DNA from: CAWDMW01 sp963803575
Lineage (GTDB): Bacteria; Pseudomonadota; Alphaproteobacteria; Rickettsiales; UBA998
Direction of reading: 5' to 3'
NCBI GenBank assembly: GCA_963803575.1
Contig: CAWDMW010000002.1
Location: 1,302,001-1,366,000 of the forward strand
Length of the DNA stretch: 64,000 bases
The notes under the pieces are model-generated. The model ran no database searches. It was not told the origin of the DNA and saw only the letters and a program-made list of their open reading frames with translations. Position numbers and translations under genes: made by a program. Positions 26,391 through 35,511 of the stretch are shown piece by piece. Positions within the stretch are counted from its first letter, which is position 1, and each line of letters begins with the position of its first letter.

Positions 26391-27230
26391 TTACTTTTTA
26401 TCATGCTCACTTTTAGTAACAAAAAGTCTAAGTAATTCATAGTGTGGACTGTCCTTAACTAAGTCCCAAATCTTTTCCTTATCCATGCTAGCTGAATCCT
26501 GAAATAAATCTTTTAATAAACTGGAACGAATATTTTTCTTATAATCTTCTTTTTGGCTTTCTGGCAATTCCTTTATTTGCATGTAGGCAAGTTTCAACCT
26601 CAAACAGTCAAGTTGACGACGCTCTATATCAGGAATAGCTCGTAAATGAGTTTTATGTATATTTGTTCCAACTATAACAACTAGCGATACAAGCAGGAAA
26701 ATATATAAGTGATAGTCAGAGTAAGCCAAAAAATCAAAATCTTTATCTATTATTTTTTTTGAATTTTTTGAATCAGTAGTTAGCATCATTATTAATAATA
26801 TCAATACTCCAATCATGACCGGCATGACAAACATATTGGCTAAAGCATGATTCGCACGCTTTGTATGGCTTTCTACCGCCGATTTACATATTTCATATTC
26901 ACGTATAAGATAGTCAGTCGCCGATTCAGGTGTTTTATTTGATCTTTTTACTAAGCACGGAATCTTTTTTAATATTTCTTTATATTTACATAAAGAAATA
27001 TAGTAAGATATTGCAATGAATATAGCATAAACTATAGCTAGTGCGTATGTTTTATTATAAGATACATTATCTAGAATATTAAAAAACAAAAATGTTACTA
27101 CAGCTAATCCAGTAAATATACCAAAACATTTTAGTAAGGTATAAAACCTAAAGCTGCTAATAATATCATTAGCAATTCTGTTGTTGTTTGGATGATCTGT
27201 AATTTCTAAAGTGTTGTTTTCTACTGACAT
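26391..27230 (-). CDS. Four-helix membrane protein of unknown function in the nrdAB cassette
   Basis: I do not recognise this 279-residue protein. Four membrane helices are visible at about residues 35-52, 60-79, 130-150 and 172-191. Between helices 2 and 3 is a charged cytosolic loop with a possible coiled coil (ATDYLIREYEICKSAVESHTKRAN), and the C-terminal 80 residues are a charged cytosolic tail (LRLKLAYMQIKELPESQKEDY). Codon use is much more AT-rich than in the flanking nrd genes (many AAA, ATT, TTA), suggesting acquisition from another source. It lies between a one-helix protein and MntA/HepT on the same strand. The layout resembles membrane effectors of defence or abortive-infection modules, but that is inference. 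Confidence 0.75.
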   Translation of the reverse strand: MSVENNTLEITDHPNNNRIANDIISSFRFYTLLKCFGIFTGLAVVTFLFFNILDNVSYNKTYALAIVYAIFIAISYYISLCKYKEILKKIPCLVKRSNKTPESATDYLIREYEICKSAVESHTKRANHALANMFVMPVMIGVLILLIMMLTTDSKNSKKIIDKDFDFLAYSDYHLYIFLLVSLVVIVGTNIHKTHLRAIPDIERRQLDCLRLKLAYMQIKELPESQKEDYKKNIRSSLLKDLFQDSASMDKEKIWDLVKDSPHYELLRLFVTKSEHDKK

Positions 27231-27278
27231 ATTATATTTCTTTAATACCTAGTTATTATGTTAATTGGAAAATTAATT

Positions 27279-27752
27279 TCATCGTAAAAATCTATTCATA
27301 TCATAGTTATATGAAAATCTTTCAATCTTGTTTTTATTTGGATGCCTTTTCCAACTTATTAGAAACTTTATAGTGTCAGGTGATTTAAAATTAAGAACAT
27401 CTGAACTGCCATAAAATTGCAGGCGAAAAATTACTGGATATTTACTATTTGGTGTTAGTAAATCTATTTTATGTTCAGAAAGTCTTTCGTTTTTTTGATT
27501 GGATTCATCGTATATTTTGACTCCAATGCTGTACGCAGTTGCATTTCCTTGGTTTCTTACTTGCAAAACAAAGCAATCTTTACTTTGAGATTTTTCCACA
27601 CTTATTTTGGCAACAACATGAGGCTGTGCCATTGCTCTGACCATTTTTGCTGTATAAACAGCTAAAACGAGGGTAGCGAAAAGTAAACCTACAGTGGCAG
27701 TCGCAATAACAATATTAGAAAAAAGCTGTATTGTTTGTGGGTTAAACTCCAT
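27279..27752 (-). CDS. Single-helix membrane-anchored protein of unknown function in the nrdAB cassette
   Basis: The 157-residue protein has one N-terminal membrane helix (about residues 12-34, IVIATATVGLLFATLVLAVYTAKMV) and a soluble beta-rich domain (VVAKISVEKS, CFVLQVRNQGNATAYSIGVKIY, YPVIFRLQFYG) like the generic N-G-x-x-x-A-x-x-I sandwich seen in many small membrane-anchored hypotheticals. It is AT-rich like its downstream neighbour. Its ATG is 9 bases after the nrdA stop, with AGAAG in the gap as a ribosome-binding site, so it is read with nrdA. Function unknown. Confidence 0.75.
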   Translation of the reverse strand: MEFNPQTIQLFSNIVIATATVGLLFATLVLAVYTAKMVRAMAQPHVVAKISVEKSQSKDCFVLQVRNQGNATAYSIGVKIYDESNQKNERLSEHKIDLLTPNSKYPVIFRLQFYGSSDVLNFKSPDTIKFLISWKRHPNKNKIERFSYNYDMNRFLR

Positions 27753-27761
27753 CTTACTTCT

Positions 27762-29590
27762 CTACTGACACGCCAGACATTCCTCGTAATTATTGTCGGC
27801 TTGCACGCCTTCATTGCGTTGTTTTTTGGCAAGTAAGGACATCTCCATTTGTACAGTTGGCTTGTTTTCATTGCCCACTTTTTCTGAGCGTTGCAGCGAG
27901 GTGGAGCGACAATAATAGAGGGACTTCACGCCTTTTTCCCATGCTTTGAAGTGCAACAGATGCAAGTCACGTTTACTGACATTAGCGGGCAGGAACAGAT
28001 TGATGGATTGTGCTTGTGAAATAAATCCACTGCGATCTGCTGCGTGTTCAACCACCCAGTATTGGTCAATTTCCTGTGCAGTGCGGAAGGTATCTTTTTC
28101 ATGTTGCGTGAGAAAGTCCAGATGTTGTACCGAGCCTTCATTGCGGGCAATATCGTTCCAGACATCTTCTACATCTTGGTCTTTTGAAGCAAGCAGTGCT
28201 TTTAAATGTTTGTTGCGTACAGCGAATGATCCTGACAGGGTTTTTTGGGTAAACACATTGGCCGCAACGGGTTCAATGCCAGGGGAGGCGTTGCCGGCAA
28301 TAATGGAGATGCTGGCGGTTGGTGCAATCGCGGTTTTATTAGAGAAACGTTGCATCATGCCCGCTTCCTCCGCATCCGGGCAAGCGCCGCGTTCCTGCGC
28401 TAACAACACACTGGCTGCTTCCACTTGTGTGTGAATATTGGCAAAGATTTTCTTGTTCCATGACTTAGAGACAACGGATTCAAATGGCACTCCCTTACCT
28501 TGTAAAAACGAATGAAAGCCCATTACGCCCAAGCCCACACTACGCTCACGGGTGGCAGAATATGTTGCACGTGCCATAGAATCCGGTGCATTATCGATGA
28601 AGTCTTGCAAGACATTATCCAGAAATCGCATAATATCTTCGATCATCTGCGGATGGTCTTTCCATTCTTCATAGGTTTCTAAGTTCAATGAAGACAGGCA
28701 GCATACGGCGGTACGTGATTCGCCCAAATGGTCATAGCCTGTGGGTAGCGTAATTTCACTGCATAAATTGGAAGTTTTGACTTGCAGCCCCAGTGTTTTA
28801 TGATGCTCAGGGATATGGTTATTGACGTTATCAATAAACAACATATATGGCTCACCCGTTTCAATGCGCGCAAGCAATAGCTTTACCCATAAATCACGCG
28901 CACGCACGGAGGTGATGATGTCACGCGTTTTTGGGCTGAGCAAATTCCAGTCCGCATCTCGCGCACCGCTTCCATGAAGGCATCACTAATGGAAACGCCA
29001 TGATGGATATTGAGGGTTTTACGGTTAGGATCACCGCCTGTTGGGCGACGAATATCAATAAATTCCTCAATTTCTGGATGGTCTATTGGCATATACACCG
29101 CTGAGGAGCCACGACGCAAGGAACCTTGCGAAATAGCCAGTGTCAGAGAATCCTGCACGCGCATGAACGGCACCACGCCAGAGGTTTTGCCGTTGCCGCG
29201 TACTTTCTCACCGATAGAGCGCAGATTCCCCCAGTAAGAGCCAATGCCACCGCCACGAGAAGCCAGCCAGACATTTTCATTCCATAAATCCACAATGCCT
29301 TGCAAGCTGTCATCCGTTTCATTCAAGTAGCACGAAATAGGCATACCGCGCTTGGTGCCACCGTTAGACAGGATAGGGGTGGCCGGCATAAACCAGTGCT
29401 GCGAAATATAGTCATAGAGGCGTTGTGCGTGGTCTGCATCATCAGCAAAAGCACTGGCCACGCGCGCAAACATACCCTGAAAATCTTCGCCTTCCAGCAG
29501 GTAACGATCTTGCAATGTTGCTTTACCAAATGCAGTGAGTTTTGCATCGCGGGACGGATCAATGGTGATAGGGTGAGTTAACGTGGTCAT
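27762..29590 (-). CDS. nrdA: Class I ribonucleotide reductase alpha (catalytic) subunit, one frameshift
   Basis: NrdA reduces ribonucleoside diphosphates to deoxy forms. The gene is read in two overlapping frames, 29590-28883 and 28943-27762, because one base is missing near 28956-28960: restoring a single A in a GAAGATG context joins MEAVRE to DADWNLLSPKTRD. The joined product has about 610 residues. Active-site features are present: ISCYLNE, the N-x-C-x-E motif NLCSEI, the second redox Cys in AVCCLSSLNL and the C-terminal thioredoxin/glutaredoxin-contact ECLACQ. The N-terminal ATP-cone of E. coli NrdA is missing, so overall-activity control by dATP is probably absent. A good Shine-Dalgarno (AAGGGG) precedes the ATG. 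Because the gene should be essential, the indel is most likely an assembly error. Confidence 0.92.
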
Positions 29591-29623
29591 ATGCGGTTGC
29601 CCCTTTGATTTTTATGAATACAT

Positions 29624-29671
29624 ACTGTATATATGGTGTAACGTGACTTACACCTACAACATATAGTATGG
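29624..29671. promoter_or_regulatory. Tandem NrdR-box-like sites upstream of nrdA
   Basis: On the reverse strand 29639-29624 reads ACACCATATATACAGT, close to the NrdR consensus ACACWATATATWGTGT. A weaker copy, ACAACATATAGTATGG, occupies 29656-29671 on the forward strand. Their starts are 32 bases apart, matching the three-helical-turn spacing known for paired NrdR sites. They lie 34-80 bases before the nrdA ATG. Repression by NrdR is inferred from the match. Confidence 0.5.
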
Positions 29672-29821
29672 CCGCGCAAGAGCGAAAATCAACAGATTAT
29701 GTGATATGTCTGTAATTTTAGAGCAACTCTATGTGTACGAGCAGGTGAGTTATTGGTAATGTCAGGCATATGCTGCAACAAACGGTTTACTTGGTATGGC
29801 AAACGCGCTTTAATGCACGGT

Positions 29822-30583
29822 ATGACACAGACAGATCACACGCAGTATCATTCTACCCATTTTGGGTTTCAGCCTGTTGATGAAACACGTAAAGAACCCA
29901 TGGTGCAAAATGTGTTTAGTCGTGTTGCAAGCAGTTATGACCTGATGAATGATGCCATGAGTGCTGGCATTCATCATCACTGGAAAGACAGACTCATAGA
30001 CACGTTACGCCCCAATGCTTCTATGCGCTTACTGGATGTGGCAGGTGGTACCGGAGATGTAGCGTTTCGTTTCCTGAAAGCAGGGGGAGGATATGTAACA
30101 GTATCTGACCTGAATGAAGATATGTTAAGGGTCGGGCAGTCACGTGCGATTGATCGTAATCTGGATATAGAGTGTATGGATTGGTTGCCAGCCAATGCAC
30201 AGTCACTGCCATGCCAAGATGCCTCGTATGATGCGTATACTATCAGTTTCGGTATTCGCAATGTAACCCATCTAGATCAGGCACTGTCTGAAGCACATCG
30301 TGTGCTGAGGCGTGGTGGACGGTTTTTGTGTCTGGAATTTGCTGTTCCCTCCAATGAGTGGATACGACAGGCCTACCACGCCTATTCATTTAATGTGATT
30401 CCTAAACTGGGGAAAATGTTGGCGAATGATGAGGCATCTTATCAATATCTGGTGGAATCAATAGAGCAGTTTCCTGATCCCGATCTGTTTGCAACGCTCA
30501 TAGAAGATGCGGGTTTTGACCGTGTGACATACCGCACAATGACAAGCGGTGTGGTAGCCATTCATTCAGGATGGAAATTATAA
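29822..30583 (+). CDS. ubiE: Ubiquinone/menaquinone methyltransferase UbiE
   Basis: UbiE methylates the quinone ring (C-methylation step in ubiquinone synthesis) using S-adenosylmethionine. From the ATG at 29822 the protein has 253 residues. The N-terminal THFGFQPV is typical, then VFSRVASSYDLMNDAMSAGIHHHWK, the SAM-binding LLDVAGGTGDVAF, SFGIRNVTH and RVLRRGGRFLCLEF; the C-terminal SGVVAIHSGWK is a family ending. The frame is open further upstream to an ATG at 29759 that has AGGTGAG 9 bases before it, so a 21-residue longer product is possible. ubiB follows after 4 bases. The start region faces nrdA. Confidence 0.95.
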   Translation: MTQTDHTQYHSTHFGFQPVDETRKEPMVQNVFSRVASSYDLMNDAMSAGIHHHWKDRLIDTLRPNASMRLLDVAGGTGDVAFRFLKAGGGYVTVSDLNEDMLRVGQSRAIDRNLDIECMDWLPANAQSLPCQDASYDAYTISFGIRNVTHLDQALSEAHRVLRRGGRFLCLEFAVPSNEWIRQAYHAYSFNVIPKLGKMLANDEASYQYLVESIEQFPDPDLFATLIEDAGFDRVTYRTMTSGVVAIHSGWKL

Positions 30584-30587
30584 CATA

Positions 30588-32138
30588 ATGATAGCAACGC
30601 TGAAAAACTCGACTTCATTGTTTCGTATTGCCTCAGTAATGGCTAAGCATGATGCGTTGTTTGTCTTTGAGCCGTTAAGAATTTCTCCTTGCATAGATTG
30701 GTGGGGACAGCGATTTTACGGGAAATATCGTCGTATACATAAAGATAAGCGCAATGGTGAAAAGCTGGCTAGTGCACTAGTGGATCTGGGGCCTACATTT
30801 ATTAAGCTGGGGCAAGTACTTTCTACGCGCTCGGACTTGATCGGTGAAGAACTCGCACATGATCTGGCATTACTTCAGGATAAATTGCCACCTTTTCCAA
30901 CAGAGCAGGCCAAGCGAATCATAGAAAGCGAACTGGAAGCGTCCTTGTGTAGTTTATACAGTGAATTTGAGGACACACCAGTGGCAGCCGCATCCATGGC
31001 GCAGGTGCATTTTGCCGTGACAACGCAAGGAGAAAACGTAGCGGTAAAGATTCTGCGCCCAGATGTAGAAAAGCGTTTTCAGCGTGATATAGCTCTTTTT
31101 GGCTGGTTAGCCGGCGTTATTGATCGAGCGGCACCGGATTTGCGACGCATGCGGCCTAAAGAGATGGTCAAGATTTTAGTCAATTCTGTGGAAATGGAAC
31201 TGGACTTGCGCTACGAAGCGGCGGCGGCGGTAGAGTTGAAAGAGAACATGGAAGGAGAAGAAGGGTTTTATGTTCCTTCCATTGACTGGCAACGTACTTC
31301 ATCGCGTGTCTTAACATTAGAGCGTATTTACGGGGTGCCGGGTAATGACATTGCTGGCATCAGAGAAAAAGGTCACGACCTTAATCAGATTGTGCAATAC
31401 GCTGCCAATGCTTTCTTTTGTCAGGTATTTAGGGATGGATTCTTCCATGCAGACATGCATCCGGGTAACTTATTTATCATGGATGATGGCCGCATTGCTG
31501 TAGTAGATTTCGGAATTATGGGACGTCTGGACTATAAGAACCGTGTGTTTCTCGCGCAAATATTAAGTGGGTTTCTGCGTGAAGATTATTACCTGATTGC
31601 GAAAGTTCATGCAGAATTCGGTATTATTCCTGCGCACAAATCCGTGGATCAGTTCGCTATGGCTTGTATGGCTGTTGGCAAACCAATTTTAAACAAGAAT
31701 CTGGACGAGATTTCAGTAGCTCGCTTGCTATCGCAGTTATTTAGAGTCGCAGAGACGTTTGAAATGCGCTTGCAGCCTCAATTGTTACTGTTGCAAAAAA
31801 CCATGATGCTGGCAGAAGGGATTGGCCGGTCATTGAATCCGCAAATAAATATGTGGAAGCTTTCCGAACCACTTATCATGTCATGGTATCGCCAGAATTT
31901 AAGTGCGCCTGCCATCGCTTTGGCAAAAGCACAGCATGCCAAGGAACAATTCCAGCGTCTGCCAGATATGCTGGAATCTATAGGGGATATTGTTCAAAAT
32001 ATCAGCGATGGCACCATGAAAGTGGATATTCGTTCAGCGGATGCACGCGAAGGTCAGCACATGCGCGCGCGTTTGATGCGGCGCATGATTCTTTTATTGT
32101 CAATTGCCTGTGCATTATTAGTTGCAAATCTATGGTAA
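30588..32138 (+). CDS. ubiB: Ubiquinone biosynthesis ATPase/kinase-like protein UbiB
   Basis: UbiB is an ABC1/ADCK atypical kinase-like ATPase needed for ubiquinone synthesis at the inner membrane. The 516-residue protein shows the KxGQ motif IKLGQVLSTRSD (about residues 67-78), the Ala-rich nucleotide loop AAASMAQVH, VAVKILRP (catalytic Lys), FHADMHPGNLF (catalytic loop) and VDFGIMG (metal-binding DFG). The last 25 residues form a hydrophobic anchor (MRRMILLLSIACALLVANLW). The start is 4 bases downstream of ubiE, so the two form an operon. Confidence 0.95.
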   Translation: MIATLKNSTSLFRIASVMAKHDALFVFEPLRISPCIDWWGQRFYGKYRRIHKDKRNGEKLASALVDLGPTFIKLGQVLSTRSDLIGEELAHDLALLQDKLPPFPTEQAKRIIESELEASLCSLYSEFEDTPVAAASMAQVHFAVTTQGENVAVKILRPDVEKRFQRDIALFGWLAGVIDRAAPDLRRMRPKEMVKILVNSVEMELDLRYEAAAAVELKENMEGEEGFYVPSIDWQRTSSRVLTLERIYGVPGNDIAGIREKGHDLNQIVQYAANAFFCQVFRDGFFHADMHPGNLFIMDDGRIAVVDFGIMGRLDYKNRVFLAQILSGFLREDYYLIAKVHAEFGIIPAHKSVDQFAMACMAVGKPILNKNLDEISVARLLSQLFRVAETFEMRLQPQLLLLQKTMMLAEGIGRSLNPQINMWKLSEPLIMSWYRQNLSAPAIALAKAQHAKEQFQRLPDMLESIGDIVQNISDGTMKVDIRSADAREGQHMRARLMRRMILLLSIACALLVANLW

Positions 32139-32209
32139 GGGTAATTTTTTTTGGCTCTACTGTGATTCTTAGGTGTTTCTTCTTGTTTGCACTGGTATAT
32201 GGTTAGGCT

Positions 32210-34132
32210 ATGCGTTATCTAGTGTTACCCTGCTTTATGCTGTTAGTCTCCCTGTGGTCGTTTTCTAGTGAAGCTGCAACACGTGAGCAAATATGGGAAA
32301 TGATTTCTTCACGCCAATGGGAAAAAGCTTACCGCACAGCCCATGATGATGGCGATGTGTTTACGCGATCACTGGCTACCTGGTATTATTTGCTGCGAAC
32401 AGATATTATACCGGATGTTCGACTGTATCAGTCATTTGTCAAAAAACATCCGGACTGGCCAAAGAAAGGGCAGATGAAAGAACGTATGGAAATAGCGTTT
32501 TTGAATATGCCGCCAACAGTTAAAGAGTTAAAAGCCTGGTTTAAACAGCATCCTCCCATGACCAGCCGAGGGACGCTACTATTGTTAGATGCCTACGGAA
32601 AACTGACATCTCCGCATCTGGATACGTTATGGATTGAAAGTGATTTTGCACTGGAAGAAGAGCGTCGCATTCTGTCTGAATATCGTACAGAATTGAGTGC
32701 ATCTGTTCATGCAAAACGTGCCTATCGTTTATTGTGGAGCAATCAAACAAAAGCAGTGGAACGCATGATCCCGCTTTTATCTTCCGGAGCGCGAAAGCTG
32801 GTACGTGCAAGGCTAGCGCTACAACATAACAGCGTTGGAGTCGATACGCATGTTAATGCCGTTCCGTCTAAATTTGCTCAGCGTTCAGGCTTACTGTATG
32901 ATCGGATTCGTTTTCGTGCCAAGCGAGGTGATTATAAAGGGGTAGAAGAATTACTGTTGAAAGCTCCACCCAGACTCACACATGCTGATAAATGGTGGAA
33001 ATATCAAAAGCGTGTCATCCGTGATGCCATTGAGCAAAAACAGTATATGACGGCCAGATTATTACTGGATAAACATAGTCAAATTCGTCCGGTACCAAGG
33101 GTTGAAGCAGAATGGTTGCGTGGCTGGTTGTATTTTGAGTTTTTAAGCAAACCGGATGTTGCAGCAGTTGCTTTTGAAAACATCTATTACACAGCAAAAA
33201 TGCCTATTAGTCGCTCGCGAGGATCGTACTGGGCAGCAAGAGCGCATGAGGCATCAGGCAGTAAAGCTAAATCACTGCAATGGTACCGTCAGGCAGCGCT
33301 TTTTCCTACAACATTTTTCGGACAACTCGCTCATCAGCATTTGCATCCCGGAACCCCACTACCATTGCCAGCATTTATCCCGCCTAGCAATGACAATCTC
33401 AATGAGTTTGTGAATCAGGAAAAGCTGGCTGCACAATTTAAACATATGGCTCCGTCCGGTCATGCGTTTTTAGTTTGGCCACATATCATCCATAGTTTTA
33501 AAAAGCATACATCTCCAGAGTATTTTGCGCGATTTGCCGCGTTAGCGCGCTCGGTCAAAGAGTATCCAACAGCTATTAATATCGCGAAAGAAGCGCAGAA
33601 GAAAGGGCTGTATTTATCTGATTTATTTCCGGTGGTGACCGTGCCGAACACACTGGCTGTTGATCCGGCTCTGGCGCTTGCGGTTGCACGTCAGGAAAGT
33701 CGATTCGATCCAAAAGCCCGAAGTTCTGCGGATGCCAGAGGGTTGATGCAGTTATTGCCTTCTACCGCTAAGCGTGTGGCTAGCCGACATAACATTCCAT
33801 ACAATATTAATTCGCTATATGAGCCACCCTATAATATGGTGCTTGGTAGCCATTATATGCATGGATTGCTGCAGAGATTTCGTGGCTCGCATATTTTATC
33901 TATAGCTGGATATAATGCAGGACCCGGGCGATCAGATCAGTGGTTAGAGCGCTTTGGTACTCTATCGCGTGAACGTTATCGCCATAATGTGCAGTGGACA
34001 GAAATGATTCCTTTTGCCGAAACACGTAATTATGTTCAACGGGTGCTAGAAAATTATCATGTGTATCGCCATATTTTAAGCAGCGGCAAAAGCCCGCTTA
34101 TCGCGCGGGAAGTCCTAACGGTCATGCAGTAG
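32210..34132 (+). CDS. slt: Soluble-type lytic murein transglycosylase (Slt70-like)
   Basis: This enzyme cleaves peptidoglycan glycan strands with formation of 1,6-anhydro ends, in the periplasm. The 640-residue protein has a signal peptide (about 1-22, LVLPCFMLLVSLWSFSSEA), a long alpha-helical superhelix domain (about 30-470) and a C-terminal SLT domain from about 480. Catalytic Glu is in ALAVARQESRFDPKARS, followed by GLMQLLPSTAK, LGSHYMHGLLQRF and SIAGYNAGPGR, the typical order of SLT motifs. Length matches Slt70. It stands 70 bases after ubiB and may be separately transcribed. Confidence 0.93.
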   Translation: MRYLVLPCFMLLVSLWSFSSEAATREQIWEMISSRQWEKAYRTAHDDGDVFTRSLATWYYLLRTDIIPDVRLYQSFVKKHPDWPKKGQMKERMEIAFLNMPPTVKELKAWFKQHPPMTSRGTLLLLDAYGKLTSPHLDTLWIESDFALEEERRILSEYRTELSASVHAKRAYRLLWSNQTKAVERMIPLLSSGARKLVRARLALQHNSVGVDTHVNAVPSKFAQRSGLLYDRIRFRAKRGDYKGVEELLLKAPPRLTHADKWWKYQKRVIRDAIEQKQYMTARLLLDKHSQIRPVPRVEAEWLRGWLYFEFLSKPDVAAVAFENIYYTAKMPISRSRGSYWAARAHEASGSKAKSLQWYRQAALFPTTFFGQLAHQHLHPGTPLPLPAFIPPSNDNLNEFVNQEKLAAQFKHMAPSGHAFLVWPHIIHSFKKHTSPEYFARFAALARSVKEYPTAINIAKEAQKKGLYLSDLFPVVTVPNTLAVDPALALAVARQESRFDPKARSSADARGLMQLLPSTAKRVASRHNIPYNINSLYEPPYNMVLGSHYMHGLLQRFRGSHILSIAGYNAGPGRSDQWLERFGTLSRERYRHNVQWTEMIPFAETRNYVQRVLENYHVYRHILSSGKSPLIAREVLTVMQ

Positions 34133-34139
34133 GTTGCAT

Positions 34140-35387
34140 TTACATGCTACTATAGTTAGATATTAATTCATCGTAAGACGGGCGAGGGCGTATGACGCGA
34201 AACGAATCACCGTCTACTAACACTTCCGGTATGACAAGCCGGCTATTATAGGTAGAACTCATGCTAGCTCCATATGCACCAGCACTACGCAATGCTAAAA
34301 GATCGTCTCGCTGCATGTGCGGCAAAGAAACATTGCGGCCAAATACGTCACTAGACTCACAGACAGGCCCCACCACATCGTAAGCTTGTGTGCAATCCTG
34401 CTGTTTCACCGGAATCATTTGGTGGAATGCGTCATACATTGCCGGGCGCAACAGGTCATTCATACCCGTATCAATGATGAGAAACTGGCGATTTGGCGTT
34501 GTTTTATGGTAAATTACGCGTGAGACAACGATACCGGCATTACCTGCAATCAGTCTGCCCGGTTCAAACGCAAACGTAGCATCCAGCCCTTGCATCACGC
34601 TTGTGACCATTTCACCGTAATCAACAGGTAAAGGTGGTGTCCCCTCATGCTCATGGTATGGGATGCCAAGACCTCCGCCTAAATCCACCACATCAATAGT
34701 GTAGCCATCACGACGCATTGCTTCCACAAATTGACGCACACGAATAAATGCTTGTCTGAACGGTTCCAGACTAGTGAGTTGTGATCCAATATGTACGGAA
34801 ACGCCTTGCACCTGTATATGTGGCAGTTCATTTGCCTGACGATATATCTCATGTGCCAGATCAATAGGGATGCCAAACTTAGAATCATTGCGCCCCGTCG
34901 TGATTTTTTCATGCGTACCCGCATCCACATCCGGGTTGATACGCAGGGCAATGGGTGCCACACAGTTACAGGACTGCGCAACATCGTTTAATACGTGTAA
35001 TTCTTCTGATGATTCGACATTGAACTGAAAGATACCTTGCTTGAGCGCATAATGCATTTCTGTACGCGTTTTGCCCACGCCAGAAAAAATAATCTGATCG
35101 GCAGGAATGCCGGCTACCAGTGCAAGCCTGATCTCTCCTTCTGACACCACATCGGCCCCTGCTCCTGCCTCATGCAAAATGCGTAGAATATGAGGGTTGC
35201 TATTTGCCTTCACCGCAAAGCAAATGCGTGGATTTAACGCTTCCAGACCGGAGGCAAACACCTGCATATGGTGACGCAAAGTTGCTGTGGAATAGCAATA
35301 AAACGGTGTACCGACCGCATCAGCAATATCATTTACAGCAACGTTCTCTGCGTAAAGTGTACCGTTTTTATATTGGAAATGATCCAC
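34140..35387 (-). CDS. lysA: Diaminopimelate decarboxylase
   Basis: LysA makes L-lysine from meso-diaminopimelate with pyridoxal phosphate. Motifs: the PLP lysine in CFAVKANSNPHIL, HIGSQ, DLGGGLGI, EPGRLIAGNAGI, the substrate/active-site CESSDVFGR and the C-terminal GAYGASMSSTYNSR. I choose the GTG at 35387, giving VDHFQYKNGTLYAENV as the start, since related proteins begin with this segment and AGGAG lies 11 bases upstream; an ATG at 35417 is also open and would overlap the lipoprotein gene by 50 bases. Either way lysA overlaps the small lipoprotein gene, in an argH-lipoprotein-lysA operon. Confidence 0.95.
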   Translation of the reverse strand: MDHFQYKNGTLYAENVAVNDIADAVGTPFYCYSTATLRHHMQVFASGLEALNPRICFAVKANSNPHILRILHEAGAGADVVSEGEIRLALVAGIPADQIIFSGVGKTRTEMHYALKQGIFQFNVESSEELHVLNDVAQSCNCVAPIALRINPDVDAGTHEKITTGRNDSKFGIPIDLAHEIYRQANELPHIQVQGVSVHIGSQLTSLEPFRQAFIRVRQFVEAMRRDGYTIDVVDLGGGLGIPYHEHEGTPPLPVDYGEMVTSVMQGLDATFAFEPGRLIAGNAGIVVSRVIYHKTTPNRQFLIIDTGMNDLLRPAMYDAFHQMIPVKQQDCTQAYDVVGPVCESSDVFGRNVSLPHMQRDDLLALRSAGAYGASMSSTYNSRLVIPEVLVDGDSFRVIRPRPSYDELISNYSSM

Positions 35388-35511
35388 CTTTACTGCGCTC
35401 CTGTTGCTGTCGTTCATATTCGGGAGCGTCAGATGGTTTCACCAGCTCTCCTTTAATACCGCACCCTGATAATATAAGAATCGTGAAAATTATATAGAAA
35501 TATTTATGCAT
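35368..35511 (-). CDS. Small LptM-like lipoprotein
   Basis: This 47-residue ORF lies between argH and lysA. The N-terminus has a hydrophobic stretch (YFYIIFTILIL) ending in the lipobox LSGC at residues 14-17, followed by GIKGEL and KPSD, which is the pattern of LptM/YifL small lipoproteins (G-C-G-x-K-G-x-L-x-x-P). The ATG overlaps the argH stop by 8 bases (ATGCATAA) and its end overlaps lysA. The argH-lipoprotein-lysA order is well known in Alphaproteobacteria. LptM of E. coli assists maturation of the LptD outer-membrane translocon; the same role here is inferred. Confidence 0.85.
   Translation of the reverse strand: MHKYFYIIFTILILSGCGIKGELVKPSDAPEYERQQQERSKGGSFPI

Noticed and set aside
26206..26442. 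A 78-residue forward ORF opposite mntA
   Set aside because: It is an antisense shadow of mntA with Ser/Arg-rich composition and no ribosome-binding site.
28883..28943. Programmed ribosomal frameshift in nrdA
   Set aside because: No slippery heptamer or downstream structure was found and the family does not use one; a missing base is simpler.
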